Origin: Dermacentor variabilis
Lineage: Eukaryota > Arthropoda > Arachnida > Ixodida > Ixodidae
Assembly (NCBI RefSeq): GCF_050947875.1
Contig: NW_027460338.1
Span: forward strand, 1-64,000
Reading direction: 5' to 3'
DNA: 64,000 bases
The notes beneath the pieces are model-generated. The model had not been told where the DNA came from, did not search any database, and saw nothing but the letters and a program-made list of their open reading frames with translations. How positions within the stretch are numbered: the stretch's first letter is position 1; every line of letters starts with the position of its first letter. Made by a program: the position numbers and the translations under genes. Below are positions 10,544 through 23,900 of the stretch, piece by piece.

Positions 10544-12512
10544 TTGCATGCATATCGTGTGGTTTTGCAGAAAACTGCGTCCGCGTCTACCAAAAGATGC
10601 ATGCGCATGCTTAAAACGCGTTTTGGCACAAATCCATGTGCGGATGTTAAAAAGAGCAGCATCGGCATGCTTTTCACGTCGTTTGGTAGAAATCCACACG
10701 CGCGTTCTGCCAAAAGCACCATTTGCATGCATATCGTGTGGTTTTGCAGAAAACTGCGTCCGCGTCTACCAAAAGATGCATGCGCATGCTTAAAACGCGT
10801 TTTGGCACAAATCCATGTGCGGGTGCTAAAAAGAGCAGCATCGGCATGCTTTTCACGTCGTTTGGTAGAAATCCACGCGCGCGTTCTGCCAAAACCACCA
10901 TTTGCATGCATATCGTGTGGTTTTGCAGAAAACTGCGTCCGCATCTACCAAAAGATGCATGCGCATGCTTAAAACGCGTTTTGGCACAAATCCATGTGCG
11001 GGTGCTAAAAAGAGCAGCATCGGCATGATTTTCACGTCGTTTGGTAGAAATCCACACGCGCGTTCTGCCAAAAGCACTATTTGCATGCATATCGTGTGGT
11101 TTTGCAGAAAACTGCGTCCGCGTCTACCAAAAGATGCATGTGCATGCTAAAAACGCGTTTTGGCACAAATCCATGTGCGGATGTTAAAAAGAGCAGTATC
11201 GGCATGCTTTTCACGTCGTTTGGTAGAAATCCACACGCGCGTTCTGCCAAAAGCACCATTTGCATGCATATCGTGTGGTTTTGCAGAAAACTGCGTCCGC
11301 GTCTACCAAAAGATGCATGCGCATGCTTAAAACGCGTTTTGGCACAAATCCATGTGCGGGTGCTAAAAAGAGCAGCATCGGCATGCTTTTCACGTCGTTT
11401 GGTAGAAATCCACGCGCGCGTTCTGCCAAAAGCACCATTTGCATGCCTATCGTGTGGTTTTGCAGAAAACTGCGTCCGCGTCTACCAAAAGATGCATGCG
11501 CATGCTTAAAACGCGCTTTGGCACAAATCCATGTGCGGATGTTAAAAAGAGCAGCATCGGCATGCTTTTCACGTCGTTTGGTAGAAATCCACGCGCGCGT
11601 TCTGCCAAAAGCACCATTTGCATGCATATCGTGTGGTTTTGCAGAAAACTGCGTCCGCGTCTACCAAAAGATGCATGCGCATGCTTAAAACGCGTTTTGG
11701 CACAAATCCATGTGCGGATGTTAAAAAGAGCAGCATCGGCATGCTTTTCACGTCGTTTGGTAGAAATCCACGCGCGCGTTCTGCCAAAAGCACTATTTGC
11801 ATGCATATCGTGTGGTTTTGCAGAAAACTGCGTCCGCGTCTACCAAAAGATGCATGTGCATGCTAAAAACGCGTTTTGGCACAAATCCATGTGCGGATGT
11901 TAAAAAGAGCAGCATCGGCATGCTTTTCACGTCGTTTGGTAGAAATCCACACGCGCGTTCTGCCAAAAGCACCATTTGCATGCATATCGTGTGGTTTTGC
12001 AGAAAACTGCGTCCGCGTCTACCAAAAGATGCATGCGCATGCTTAAAACGCGTTTTGGCACAAATCCATGTGCGGGTGCTAAAAAGAGCAGCATCGGCAT
12101 GCTTTTCACGTCGTGTGGTAGAAATCCACACGCGCGTTCTGCCAAAAGCACCATTTGCATGCATATCGTGTGGTTTTGCAGAAAACTGCGTCCGCGTCTA
12201 CCAAATGATGCATGTGCATGCTAAAAACGCGTTTTGGCACAAATCCATGTGCGGATGTTAAAAAGAGCAGCATCGGCATGCTTTTCACGTCGTTTGGTAG
12301 AAATCCACGCGCGCGTTCTGCCAAAAGCACCATTTGCATGCATATCGTGTGGTTTTGCAGAAAACTGCGTCGGCGTCTACCAAAAGATGCATGCGCACGC
12401 TTAAAACGCGTTTTGGCACAAATCCATGTGCGGGTGCTAAAAAGAGCAGCATCGGCATGCTTTTCACGTCGTTTGGTAGAAATCCACACCCGCGTTCTGC
12501 CAAAAGCACCAT
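10544..12512 (+). repeat. Second unit of the same repeat, 11 monomers (1,969 bp)
   Basis: This copies the 8,396 unit for its first nine monomers, then lacks one monomer (the counterpart of 9,828-10,006), so its last part sits at offset 11 x 179. It carries private substitutions: CATGATTTTC near 11,027, AGCAGTATC near 11,194, CGTGTGGTAG near 12,113 and CAAATGATG near 12,204. Loss of exactly one monomer is what unequal crossing-over between neighbouring units would produce. Confidence 0.78.
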
Positions 12513-13602
12513 TTGCATGCATATCGTGTGGTTTTGCAGAAAACTGCGTCCGCGTCTACCAAAAGATGCATGCGCATGCTTAAAACGCGTTTTGGCACAA
12601 ATCCATGTGCGGATGTTAAAAAGAGCAGCATCGGCATGCTTTTCACGTCGTTTGGAAGAAATCCACGCGCGCGTTCTGCCAAAAGCACCATTTGCATGCA
12701 TATCGCGTGGTTTTGCAGAAAACTGCGTCCGCGTCTACCAAAAGATGCATGCGCATGCTTAAAACGCGTTTTGGCACAAATCCATGTGCGGGTGCTAAAA
12801 AGAGCAGCATCGGCATGCTTTTCACGTCGTTTGGTAGAAATCCACACGCGCGTTCTGCCAAAAGCACCATTTGCATGCATATCGTGTGGTTTTGCAGAAA
12901 ACTGCGTCCGCGTCTACCAAAAGATGCATGCGCATGCTTAAAACGCGTTTTGGCACAAATCCATGTGCGGATGTTAAAAAGAGCAGCATCGGCATGCTTT
13001 TCACGTCGTTTGGTAGAAATCCAAGCGCGCGTTCTGCCAAAACCACCATTTGCATGCATATCGTGTGGTTTTGCAGAAAACTGCGTCCGCATCTACCAAA
13101 AGATGCATGCGCATGCTTAAAACGCGTTTTGGCACAAATCCATGTGCGGGTGCTAAAAAGAGCAGCATCGGCATGCTTTTCACGTCGTTTGGTAGAAATC
13201 CACACGCGCATTCTGCCAAAAGCACCATTTGCATGCATATCGTGTGGTTTTGCAGAAAACTGCGTCCGCGTCTACCAAAAGATGCATGTGCATGCTAAAA
13301 ACGCGTTTTGGCACAAATCCATGTGCGGATGTTAAAAAGAGCAGCATCGGCATGCTTTTCACGTCGTTTGGTAGAAATCCACACGCGCGTTCTGCCAAAA
13401 GCACCATTTGCATGCATATCGTGTGGTTTTGCAGAAAACTGCGTCCGCGTCTACCAAAAGATGCATGCGCATGCTTAAAACGCGTTTTGGCACAAATCCA
13501 TGTGCGGATGTTAAAAAAAGCAGCATCGGCATGCTTTTCACGTCGTTTGGTAGAAATCCACGCGCGCGTTCTGCCAAAAGCACCATTTGCATGCATATCG
13601 TG
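12513..13602 (+). repeat. Partial 8-mer unit preceding the right copy of the long duplication
   Basis: This stretch matches 13,945-15,034 at offset 1,432 (8 x 179), including ATCGCGTGG (about 12,703 and 14,135), CCAAGCGCG (13,021 and 14,453) and the seven-A run (13,510 and 14,942). At 13,603 the order resets to that of window position 1, so the join is an 8-mer-scale recombination point. Private changes include CACACGCGCATTC near 13,201. Confidence 0.75.
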
Positions 13603-16600
13603 TGGTTTTGCAGAAAACTGCGTCCGCGTGTACCAAAAGATGCATGTGCATGCTAAAAACGCGTTTTGGCACAAATCCATGTGCGGATGTTAAAAAGAGC
13701 AGCATCGGCATGCTTTTCACGTCGTTTGGTAGAAATCCACACGCGCGTTCTGCCAAAAGCACCATTTGCATGCATATCGTGTGGTTTTGCAGAAAACTGC
13801 GTCCGCGTCTACCAAAAGATGCATGTGCATGCTAAAAACGCGTTTTGGCACAAATCCATGTGCGGATGTTAAAAAGAGCAGCATCGGCATGCTTTTCACG
13901 TCGTTTGGTAGAAATCCACGCGCGCGTTCTGCCAAAAGCACCATTTGCATGCATATCGTGTGGTTTTGCAGAAAACTGCGTCCGCGTCTACCAAAAGATG
14001 CATGCGCATGCTTAAAACGCGTTTTGGCACAAATCCATGTGCGGATGTTAAAAAGAGCAGCATCGGCATGCTTTTCACGTCGTTTGGTAGAAATCCACGC
14101 GCGCGTTCTGCCAAAAGCACCATTTGCATGCATATCGCGTGGTTTTGCAGAAAACTGCGTCCGCGTCTACCAAAAGATGCATGCGCATGCTTAAAACGCG
14201 TTTTGGCACAAATCCATGTGCGGGTGCTAAAAAGAGCAGCATCGGCATGCTTTTCACGTCGTTTGGTAGAAATCCACACGCGCGTTCTGCCAAAAGCACC
14301 ATTTGCATGCATATCGTGTGGTTTTGCAGAAAACTGCGTCCGCGTCTACCAAAAGATGCATGCGCATGCTTAAAACGCGTTTTGGCACAAATCCATGTGC
14401 GGATGTTAAAAAGAGCAGCATCGGCATGCTTTTCACGTCGTTTGGTAGAAATCCAAGCGCGCGTTCTGCCAAAACCACCATTTGCATGCATATCGTGTGG
14501 TTTTGCAGAAAACTGCGTCCGCATCTACCAAAAGATGCATGCGCATGCTTAAAACGCGTTTTGGCACAAATCCATGTGCGGGTGCTAAAAAGAGCAGCAT
14601 CGGCATGCTTTTCACGTCGTTTGGTAGAAATCCACACGCGCGTTCTGCCAAAAGCACCATTTGCATGCATATCGTGTGGTTTTGCAGAAAACTGCGTCCG
14701 CGTCTACCAAAAGATGCATGTGCATGCTAAAAACGCGTTTTGGCACAAATCCATGTGCGGATGTTAAAAAGAGCAGCATCGGCATGCTTTTCACGTCGTT
14801 TGGTAGAAATCCACACGCGCGTTCTGCCAAAAGCACCATTTGCATGCATATCGTGTGGTTTTGCAGAAAACTGCGTCCGCGTCTACCAAAAGATGCATGC
14901 GCATGCTTAAAACGCGTTTTGGCACAAATCCATGTGCGGATGTTAAAAAAAGCAGCATCGGCATGCTTTTCACGTCGTTTGGTAGAAATCCACGCGCGCG
15001 TTCTGCCAAAAGCACCATTTGCATGCATATCGTGTGGTTTTGCAGAAAACTGCGTCCGCGTGTACCAAAAGATGCATGTGCATGCTAAAAACGCGTTTTG
15101 GCACAAATCCATGTGCGGATGTTAAAAAGAGCAGCATCGGCATGCTTTTCACGTCGTTTGGTAGAAATCCACGCGCGCGTTCTGCCAAAAGCACCATTTG
15201 CATGCCTATCGTGTGGTTTTGCAGAAAACTGCGTCCGCGTCTACCAAAAGATGCATGCGCATGCTTAAAACGCGTTTTGGCACAAATCCATGTGCGGATG
15301 TTAAAAAGAGCAGCATCGGCATGCTTTTCACGTCGTTTGGTAGAAATCCACACGCGCGTTCTGCCAAAAGCACCATTTGCATGCATATCGTGTGGTTTTG
15401 CAGAAAACTGCGTCCGCGTCTACCAAAAGATGCATGCGCATGCTTAAAACGCGTTTTGGCACAAATCCATGTGCGGGTGCTAAAAAGAGCAGCATCGGCA
15501 TGCTTTTCACGTCGTTTGGTAGAAATCCACACGCGCGTTCTGCCAAAAGCACCATTTGCATGCATATCGTGTGGTTTTGCAGAAAACTGCGTCCGCGTCT
15601 ACCAAAAGATGCATGTGCATGCTAAAAACGCGTTTTGGCACAAATCCATGTGCGGATGTTAAAAAGAGCAGCATCGGCATGCTTTTCACGTCGTTTGGTA
15701 GAAATCCACGCGCGCGTTCTGCCAAAAGCACCATTTCCATGCATATCGTGTGGTTTTGCAGAAAACTGCGTCCGCGTCTACCAAAAGATGCATGCGCATG
15801 CTTAAAACGCGTTTTGGCACAAATCCATGTGCGGGTGCTAAAAAGAGCAGCATCGGCATGCTTTTCACGTCGTTTGGTAGAAATCCACACGCGCGTTCTG
15901 CCAAAAGCACCATTTGCATGCATATCGTGTGGTTTTGCAGAAAACTGCGTCCGCGTCTACCAAAAGATGCATGCGCATGCTTAAAACGCGTTTTGGCACA
16001 AATCCATGTGCGGATGTTAAAATGAGCAGCATCGGCATGCTTTTCACGTCGTTTGGTAGAAATCCACGCGCGCGTTCTGCCAAAACCACCATTTGCATGC
16101 ATATCGTGTGGTTTTGCAGAAAACTGCGTCCGCGTCTACCAAAAGATGCATGTGCATGCTAAAAACGCGTTTTGGCACAAATCCATGTGCGGATGTTAAA
16201 AATAGCAGCATCGGCATGCTTTTCACGTCGTTTGGTAGAAATCCACACGCGCGTTCTGCCAAAAGCACCATTTGCATGCATATCGTGTGGTTTTGCAGAA
16301 AACTGCGTCCGCGTCTACCAAAAGATGCATGCGCATGCTTAAAACGCGTTTTGGCACAAATCCATGTGCGGATGTTAAAAAAAGCAGCATCGGCATGCTT
16401 TTCACGTCGTTTGGTAGAAATCCACGCGCGCGTTCTGCCAAAAGCACCATTTGCATGCATATCGTGTGGTTTTGCAGAAAACTGCGTCCGCGTGTACCAA
16501 AAGATGCATGTGCATGCTAAAAACGCGTTTTGGCACAAATCCATGTGCGGATGTTAAAAAGAGCAGCATCGGCATGCTTTTCACGTCGTTTGGTAGAAAT

Positions 16601-19600
16601 CCACGCGCGCGTTCTGCCAAAAGCACCATTTGCATGCCTATCGTGTGGTTTTGCAGAAAACTGCGTCCGCGTCTACCAAAAGATGCATGCGCATGCTTAA
16701 AACGCGTTTTGGCACAAATCCATGTGCGGATGTTAAAAAGAGCAGCATCGGCATGCTTTTCACGTCGTTTGGTAGAAATCCACACGCGCGTTCTGCCAAA
16801 AGCACCATTTGCATGCATATCGTGTGGTTTTGCAGAAAACTGCGTCCGCGTCTACCAAAAGATGCATGCGCATGCTTAAAACGCGTTTTGGCACAAATCC
16901 ATGTGCGGGTGCTAAAAAGAGCAGCATCGGCATGCTTTTCACGTCGTTTGGTAGAAATCCACACGCGCGTTCTGCCAAAAGCACCATTTGCATGCATATC
17001 GTGTGGTTTTGCAGAAAACTGCGTCCGCGTCTACCAAAAGATGCATGTGCATGCTAAAAACGCGTTTTGGCACAAATCCATGTGCGGATGTTAAAAAGAG
17101 CAGCATCGGCATGCTTTTTACGTCGTTTGGTAGAAATCCACGCGCGCGTTCTGCCAAAAGCACCATTTCCATGCATATCGTGTGGTTTTGCAGAAAACTG
17201 CGTCCGCGTCTACCAAAAGATGCATGCGCATGCTTAAAACGCGTTTTGGCACAAATCCATGTGCGGGTGCTAAAAAGAGCAGCATCGGCATGCTTTTTAC
17301 GTCGTTTGGTAGAAATCCACACGCGCGTTCTGCCAAAAGCACCATTTGCATGCTTATCGTGTGGTTTTGCAGAAAACTGCGTCCGCGTCTACCAAAAGAT
17401 GCATGCGCATGCTTAAAACGCGTTTTGGCACAAATCCATGTGCGGATGTTAAAAAGAGCAGCATCGGCATGCTTTTCACGTCGTTTGGTAGAAATCCACG
17501 CGCGCGTTCTGCCAAAACCACCATTTGCATGCATATCGTGTGGTTTTGCAGAAAACTGCGTCCGCATCTACCAAAAGATGCATGCGCATGCTTAAAACGC
17601 GTTTTGGCACAAATCCATGTGCGGGTGCTAAAAAGAGCAGCATCGGCATGCTTTTCACGTCGTTTGGTAGAAATCCACACGCGCGTTCTGCCAAAAGCAC
17701 CATTTGCATGCATATCGTGTGGTTTTGCAGAAAACTGCGTCCGCGTCTACCAAAAGATGCATGTGCATGCTAAAAACGCGTTTTGGCACAAATCGATGTG
17801 CGGATGTTAAAAAGAGCAGCATCGGCATGCTTTTCACGTCGTTTGGTAGAAATCCACACGCGCGTTCGGCCAAAAGCACCATTTGCATGCATATCGTGTG
17901 GTTTTGCAGAAAACTGCGTCCGCGTCTACAAAAAGATGCATGCGCATGCTTAAAACGCGCTTTGGCACAAATCCATGTGCGGATGTTAAAAAGAGCAGCA
18001 TCGGCATGCTTTTCACGTCGTTTGGTACAAATCCACACGCGCGTTCTGCCAAAAGCACCATTTGCATGCATATCGTGTGGTTTTGCAGAAAACTGCGTCC
18101 GCGTCTACCAAAAGATGCATGTGCATGCTAAAAACGCGTTTTGGCACAAATCCATGTGCGGATGTTAAAAAGAGCAGCATCGGCATGCTTTTCACGTCGT
18201 TTGGTAGAAATCCACTCGCGCGTTCTGCCAAAAGCACCATTTGCATGCATATCGTGTGGTTTTGCAGAAAACTGCGTCCGCGTCTACCAAAAGATGCATG
18301 CGCATGCTTAAAACGCGCTTTGGCACAAATCCATGTGCGGATGTTAAAAAGAGCAGCATCGGCATGCTTTTCACGTCGTTTGGTAGAAATCCACGCGCGC
18401 GTTCTGCCAAAAGCACCATTTGCATGCATATCGTGTGGTTTTGCAGAAAACTGCGTCCGCGTCTACCAAAAGATGCATGCGCATGCTTAAAACGCGTTTT
18501 GGCACAAATCCATGTGCGGGTGCTAAAAAGAGCAGCATCGGCATGCTTTTCACGTCGTTTGGTAGAAATCCACGCGTGCGTTCTGCCAAAAGCACCATTT
18601 GCATGCCTATCGTGTGGTTTTGCAGAAAACTGCGTCCGCGTCTACCAAAAGATGCATGCGCATGCTTAAAACGCGTTTTGGCACAAATCCATGTGTGGGT
18701 GCTAAAAAGAGCAGCATCGGCATGCTTTTCACGTCGTTTGGTAGAAATCCACGCGCGCGTTCTGCCAAAACCACCATTTGCATGCATATCGTGTGGTTTT
18801 GCAGAAAACTGCGTCCGCATCTACCAAAAGATGCATGCGCATGCTTAAAACGCGTTTTGGCAAAAATCCATGTGCGGGTGCTAAAAAGAGCAGCATCGGC
18901 ATGCTTTTCACGTCGTTTGGTAGAAATCCACACGCGCGTTCTGCCAAAAGCACCATTTGCATGCATATCGTGTGGTTTTGCAGAAAACTGCGTCCGCGTC
19001 TACCAAAAGATGCATGTGCATGCTAAAAACGCGTTTTGCACAAATCCATGTGCGGATGTTAAAAAGAGCAGCATCGGCATGCTTTTCACGTCGTTTGGTA
19101 GAAATCCACACGCGCGTTCTGCCAAAAGCACCATTTGCATGCATATCGTGTGGTTTTGCAGAAAACTGCGTCCGCGTCTACCAAAAGATGCATGCGCATG
19201 CTTAAAACGCGCTTTGGCACAAATCCATGTGCGGATGTTAAAAAGAGCAGCATCGGCATGCTTTCACGTCGTTTGGTAGAAATCCACACGCGCGTTCTGC
19301 CAAAAGCACCATTTGCATGCATATCGTGTGGTTTTGCAGAAAACTGCGTCCGCGTCTACCAAAAGATGCATGTGCATGCTAAAAACGCGTTTTGGCACAA
19401 ATCCATGTGCGGATGTTAAAAAGAGCAGCATCGGCATGCTTTTCACGTCGTTTGGTAGAAATCCACGCGCGCGTTCTGCCAAAAGCACCATTTGCATGCA
19501 TATCGTGTGGTTTTGCAGAAAACTGCGTCCGCGTCTACCAAAAGATGCATGCGCATGCTTAAAACGCGTTTTGGCACAAATCCATGTGCGGATGTTAAAA

Positions 19601-20625
19601 AGAGCAGCATCGGCATGCTTTTCACGTCGTTTGGTAGAAATCCACACGCGCGTTCTGCCAAAAGCACCATTTGCATGCATATCGTGTGGTTTTGCAGAAA
19701 ACTGCGTCCGCGTCTACCAAAAGATGCATGCGCATGCTAAAAACGCGTTTTGGCACAAATCCATGTGCGGATGTTAAAAAGAGCAGCATCGGCATGCTTT
19801 TCACGTCGTTTGGTAGAAATCCACACGCGCGTTCTGCCAAAAGCACCATTTGCATGCATATCGTGTGGTTTTGCAGAAAACTGCGTCCGCGTCTACCAAA
19901 AGATGCATGCGCATGCTTAAAACGCGCTTTGGCACAAATCCATGTGCGAATGTTAAAAAGAGCAGCATCGGCATGCTTTTCACGTCGTTTGGTAGAAATC
20001 CACGCGCGCGTTCTGCCAAAAGCACCATTTGCATGCATATCGTGTGGTTTTGCAGAAAACTGCGTCCGCGTCTACCAAAAGATGCATGCGCATGCTTAAA
20101 ACGCGTTTTGGCACAAATCCATGTGCGGGTGCTAAAAAGAGCAGCATCGGCATGCTTTTCACGTCGTTTGGTAGAAATCCACACGCGCGTTCTGCCAAAA
20201 GCACCATTTGCATGCATATCGTGTGGTTTTGCAGAAAACTGCGTCCGCGTCTACCAAAAGATGCATGCGCATGCTTAAAACGCGTTTTGGCACAAATCCA
20301 TGTGCGGATGTTAAAAAGAGCAGCATCGGCATGCTTTTCACGTCGTTTGGTAGAAATCCACGCGCGCGTTCTGCCAAAAGCACCATTTGCATGCATATCG
20401 TGTGGTTTTGCAGAAAACTGCGTCCGCGTCTACCAAAAGATGCATGCGCATGCTTAAAACGCGTTTTGGCACAAATCCATGTGCGGGTGCTAAAAAGAGC
20501 AGCATCGGCATGCTTTTCACGTCGTTTGGTAGAAATCCACACGCGCGTTCTGCCAAAAGCACCATTTGCATGCATATCGTGTGGTTTTGCAGAAAACTGC
20601 GTCCGCGTCTACCAAAAGATGCATG
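13603..20625 (+). repeat. Long duplication, right copy (pairs with 1-7,023)
   Basis: See the left copy for shared marks. This copy differs by one lost G near 19,038 (GTTTTGCAC) and lacks the left copy's lost A. It also contains the complete first block of the ~5-kb super-repeat (16,093-20,923). The super-repeat order therefore predates, or was copied together with, this duplication. Confidence 0.88.
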
Positions 20626-20923
20626 CGCATGCTTAAAACGCGTTTTGGCACAAATCCATGTGCGAATGTTAAAAAGAGCAGCATCGGCATGCTTTTCACG
20701 TCGTTTGGTAGAAATCCAAGCGCGCGTTCTGCCAAAACCACCAATTGCATGCATATCGTGTGGTTTTGCAGAAAACTGCGTCCGCATCTACCAAAAGATG
20801 CATGCGCATGCTTAAAACGCGTTTTGGCACAAATCCATGTGCGGGTGCTAAAAAGAGCAGCATCGGCATGCTTTTCACGTCGTTTCGTAGAAATCCACAC
20901 GCGCGTTCTGCCAAAAGCACCAT
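16093..20923 (+). repeat. Super-repeat block 1, 27 monomers (4,831 bp)
   Basis: I set the start at the T45 monomer carrying GTTAAAAATAGC (16,196), which recurs at 21,027 and 26,036. Ordered marks inside are the seven-A run at 16,374, paired CTTTTTACG at 17,113 and 17,292, GTTCGGCC at 17,864, CCACTCGCG at 18,212, GCTTTCACG at 19,260, and GCGAATG at 19,946 and 20,662. The same order is kept in the next two blocks with insertion or loss of one or two monomers. Confidence 0.82.
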
Positions 20924-23900
20924 TTGCATGCATATCGTGTGGTTTTGCAGAAAACTGCGTCCGCGTCTACCAAAAGATGCATGTGCATGCTAAAAACGCG
21001 TTTTGGCACAAATCCATGTGCGGATGTTAAAAATAGCAGCATCGGCATGCTTTTCACGTCGTTTGGTAGAAATCCACACGCGCGTTCTGCCAAAAGCACC
21101 ATTTGCATGCATATCGTGTGGTTTTGCAGAAAACTGCGTCCGCGTCTACCAAAAGATGCATGCGCATGCTTAAAACGCGTTTTGGCACAAATCCATGTGC
21201 GGATGTTAAAAAAAGCAGCATCGGCATGCTTTTCACGTCGTTTGGTAGAAATCCACGCGCGCGTTCTGCCAAAAGCACCATTTGCATGCATATCGTGTGG
21301 TTTTGCAGAAAACTGCGTCCGCGTGTACCAAAAGATGCATGTGCATGCTAAAAACGCGTTTTGGCACAAATCCATGTGCGGATGTTAAAAAGAGCAGCAT
21401 CGGCATGCTTTTCACGTCGTTTGGTAGAAATCCACGCGCGCGTTCTGCCAAAAGCACCATTTGCATGCCTATCGTGTGGTTTTGCAGAAAACTGTGTCCG
21501 CGTCTACCAAAAGATGCATGCGCATGCTTAAAACGCGTTTTGGCACAAATCCATGTGCGGATGTTAAAAAGAGCAGCATCGGCATGCTTTTCACGTCGTT
21601 TGGTAGAAATCCACACGCGCGTTCTGCCAAAAGCACCATTTGCATGCATATCGTGTGGTTTTGCAGAAAACTGTGTCCGCGTCTACCAAAAGATGCATGC
21701 GCATGCTTAAAACGCGTTTTGGCACAAATCCATGTGCGGGTGCTAAAAAGAGCAGCATCGGCATGCTTTTCACGTCGTTTGGTAGAAATCCACACGCGCG
21801 TTCTGCCAAAAGCACCATTTGCATGCATATCGTGTGGTTTTGCAGAAAACTGCGTCCGCGTCTACCAAAAGATGCATGTGCATGCTAAAAACGCGTTTTG
21901 GCACAAATCCATGTGCGGATGTTAAAAAGAGCAGCATCGGCATGCTTTTTACGTCGTTTGGTAGAAATCCACGCGCGCGTTCTGCCAAAAGCACCATTTC
22001 CATGCATATCGTGTGGTTTTGCAGAAAACTGCGTCCGCGTCTACCAAAAGATGCATGCGCATGCTTAAAACGCGTTTTGGCACAAATCCATGTGCGGGTG
22101 CTAAAAAGAGCAGCATCGGCATGCTTTTACGTCGTTTGGTAGAAATCCACACGCGCGTTCTGCCAAAAGCACCATTTGCATGCTTATCGTGTGGTTTTGC
22201 AGAAAACTGCGTCCGCGTCTACCAAAAGATGCATGCGCATGCTTAAAACGCGTTTTGGCACAAATCCATGTGCGGATGTTAAAAAGAGCAGCATCGGCAT
22301 GCTTTTCACGTCGTTTGGTAGAAATCCACGCGCGCGTTCTGCCAAAACCACCATTTGCATGCATATCGTGTGGTTTTGCAGAAAACTGCGTCCGCATCTA
22401 CCAAAAGATGCATGCGCATGCTTAAAACGCGTTTTGGCACAAATCCATGTGCGGATGCTAAAAAGAGCAGCATCGGCATGCTTTTCACGTCGTTTGGTAG
22501 AAATCCACACGCGCGTTCTGCCAAAAGCACCATTTGCATGCATATCGTGTGGTTTTGCAGAAAACTGCGTCCGCGTCTACCAAAAGATGCATGTGCATGC
22601 TAAAACGCGTTTTGGCACAAATCGATGTGCGGATGTTAAAAAGAGCAGCATCGGCATGCTTTTCACGTCGTTTGGTAGAAATCCACACGCGCGTTCGGCC
22701 AAAAGCACCATTTGCATGCATATCGTGTGGTTTTGCAGAAAACTGCGTCCGCGTCTACAAAAAGATGCATGCGCATGCTTAAAACGCGCTTTGGCACAAA
22801 TCCATGTGCGGATGTTAAAAAGAGCAGCATCGGCATGCTTTTCACGTCGTTTGGTACAAATCCACACGCGCGTTCTGCCAAAAGCACCATTTGCATGCAT
22901 ATCGTGTGGTTTTGCAGAAAACTGCGTCCGCGTCTACCAAAAGATGCATGTGCATGCTAAAAACGCGTTTTGGCACAAATCCATGTGCGGATGTTAAAAA
23001 GAGCAGCATCGGCATGCTTTTCACGTCGTTTGGTAGAAATCCACTCGCGCGTTCTGCCAAAAGCACCATTTGCATGCATATCGTGTGGTTTTGCAGAAAA
23101 CTGCGTCCGCGTCTACCAAAAGATGCATGCGCATGCTTAAAACGCGCTTTGGCACAAATCCATGTGCGGATGTTAAAAAGAGCAGCATCGGCATGCTTTT
23201 CACGTCGTTTGGTAGAAATCCACGCGCGCGTTCTGCCAAAAGCACCATTTGCATGCATATCGTGTGGTTTTGCAGAAAACTGCGTCCGCGTCTACCAAAA
23301 GATGCATGCGCATGCTTAAAACGCGTTTTGGCACAAATCCATGTGCGGGTGCTAAAAAGAGCAGCATCGGCATGCTTTTCACGTCGTTTGGTAGAAATCC
23401 ACGCGTGCGTTCTGCCAAAAGCACCATTTGCATGCCTATCGTGTGGTTTTGCAGAAAACTGCGTCCGCGTCTACCAAAAGATGCATGCGCATGCTTAAAA
23501 CACGTTTTGGCACAAATCCATGTGCGGATGTTAAAAAGAGCAGCATCGGCATGCTTTTCACGTCGTTTGGTAGAAATCCACACGCGCGTTCTGCCAAAAG
23601 CACCATTTGCATGCATATCGTGTGGTTTTGCAGAAAACTGCGTCCGCGTCTACCAAAAGATGCATGCGCATGCTTAAAACGCGTTTTGGCACAAATCCAT
23701 GTGTGGGTGCTAAAAAGAGCAGCATCGGCATGCTTTTCACGTCGTTTGGTAGAAATCCACGCGCGCGTTCTGCCAAAACCACCATTTGCATGCATATCGT
23801 GTGGTTTTGCAGAAAACTGCGTCCGCATCTACCAAAAGATGCATGCGCATGCTTAAAACGCGTTTTGGCAAAAATCCATGTGCGGGTGCTAAAAAGAGCA

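Noticed and set aside
18599..19279. A 226-codon open frame
   Set aside because: It is created by the single G lost near 19,038 in the right copy of the 7-kb duplication. The otherwise near-identical left copy does not have it.
22176..22997. A 273-codon open frame (and others of 154-226 codons on both strands)
   Set aside because: Monomers have few stop codons, so every frame on both strands is open for 1-3 monomers. This longest case exists only because a lost A near 22,604 skips the usual stop. 179 is not a multiple of three, frames rotate each monomer, single-base indels are tolerated, many starts are TTG, and the translation is a ~20-residue repeat mirroring the 60-bp sub-repeat. None is a gene.
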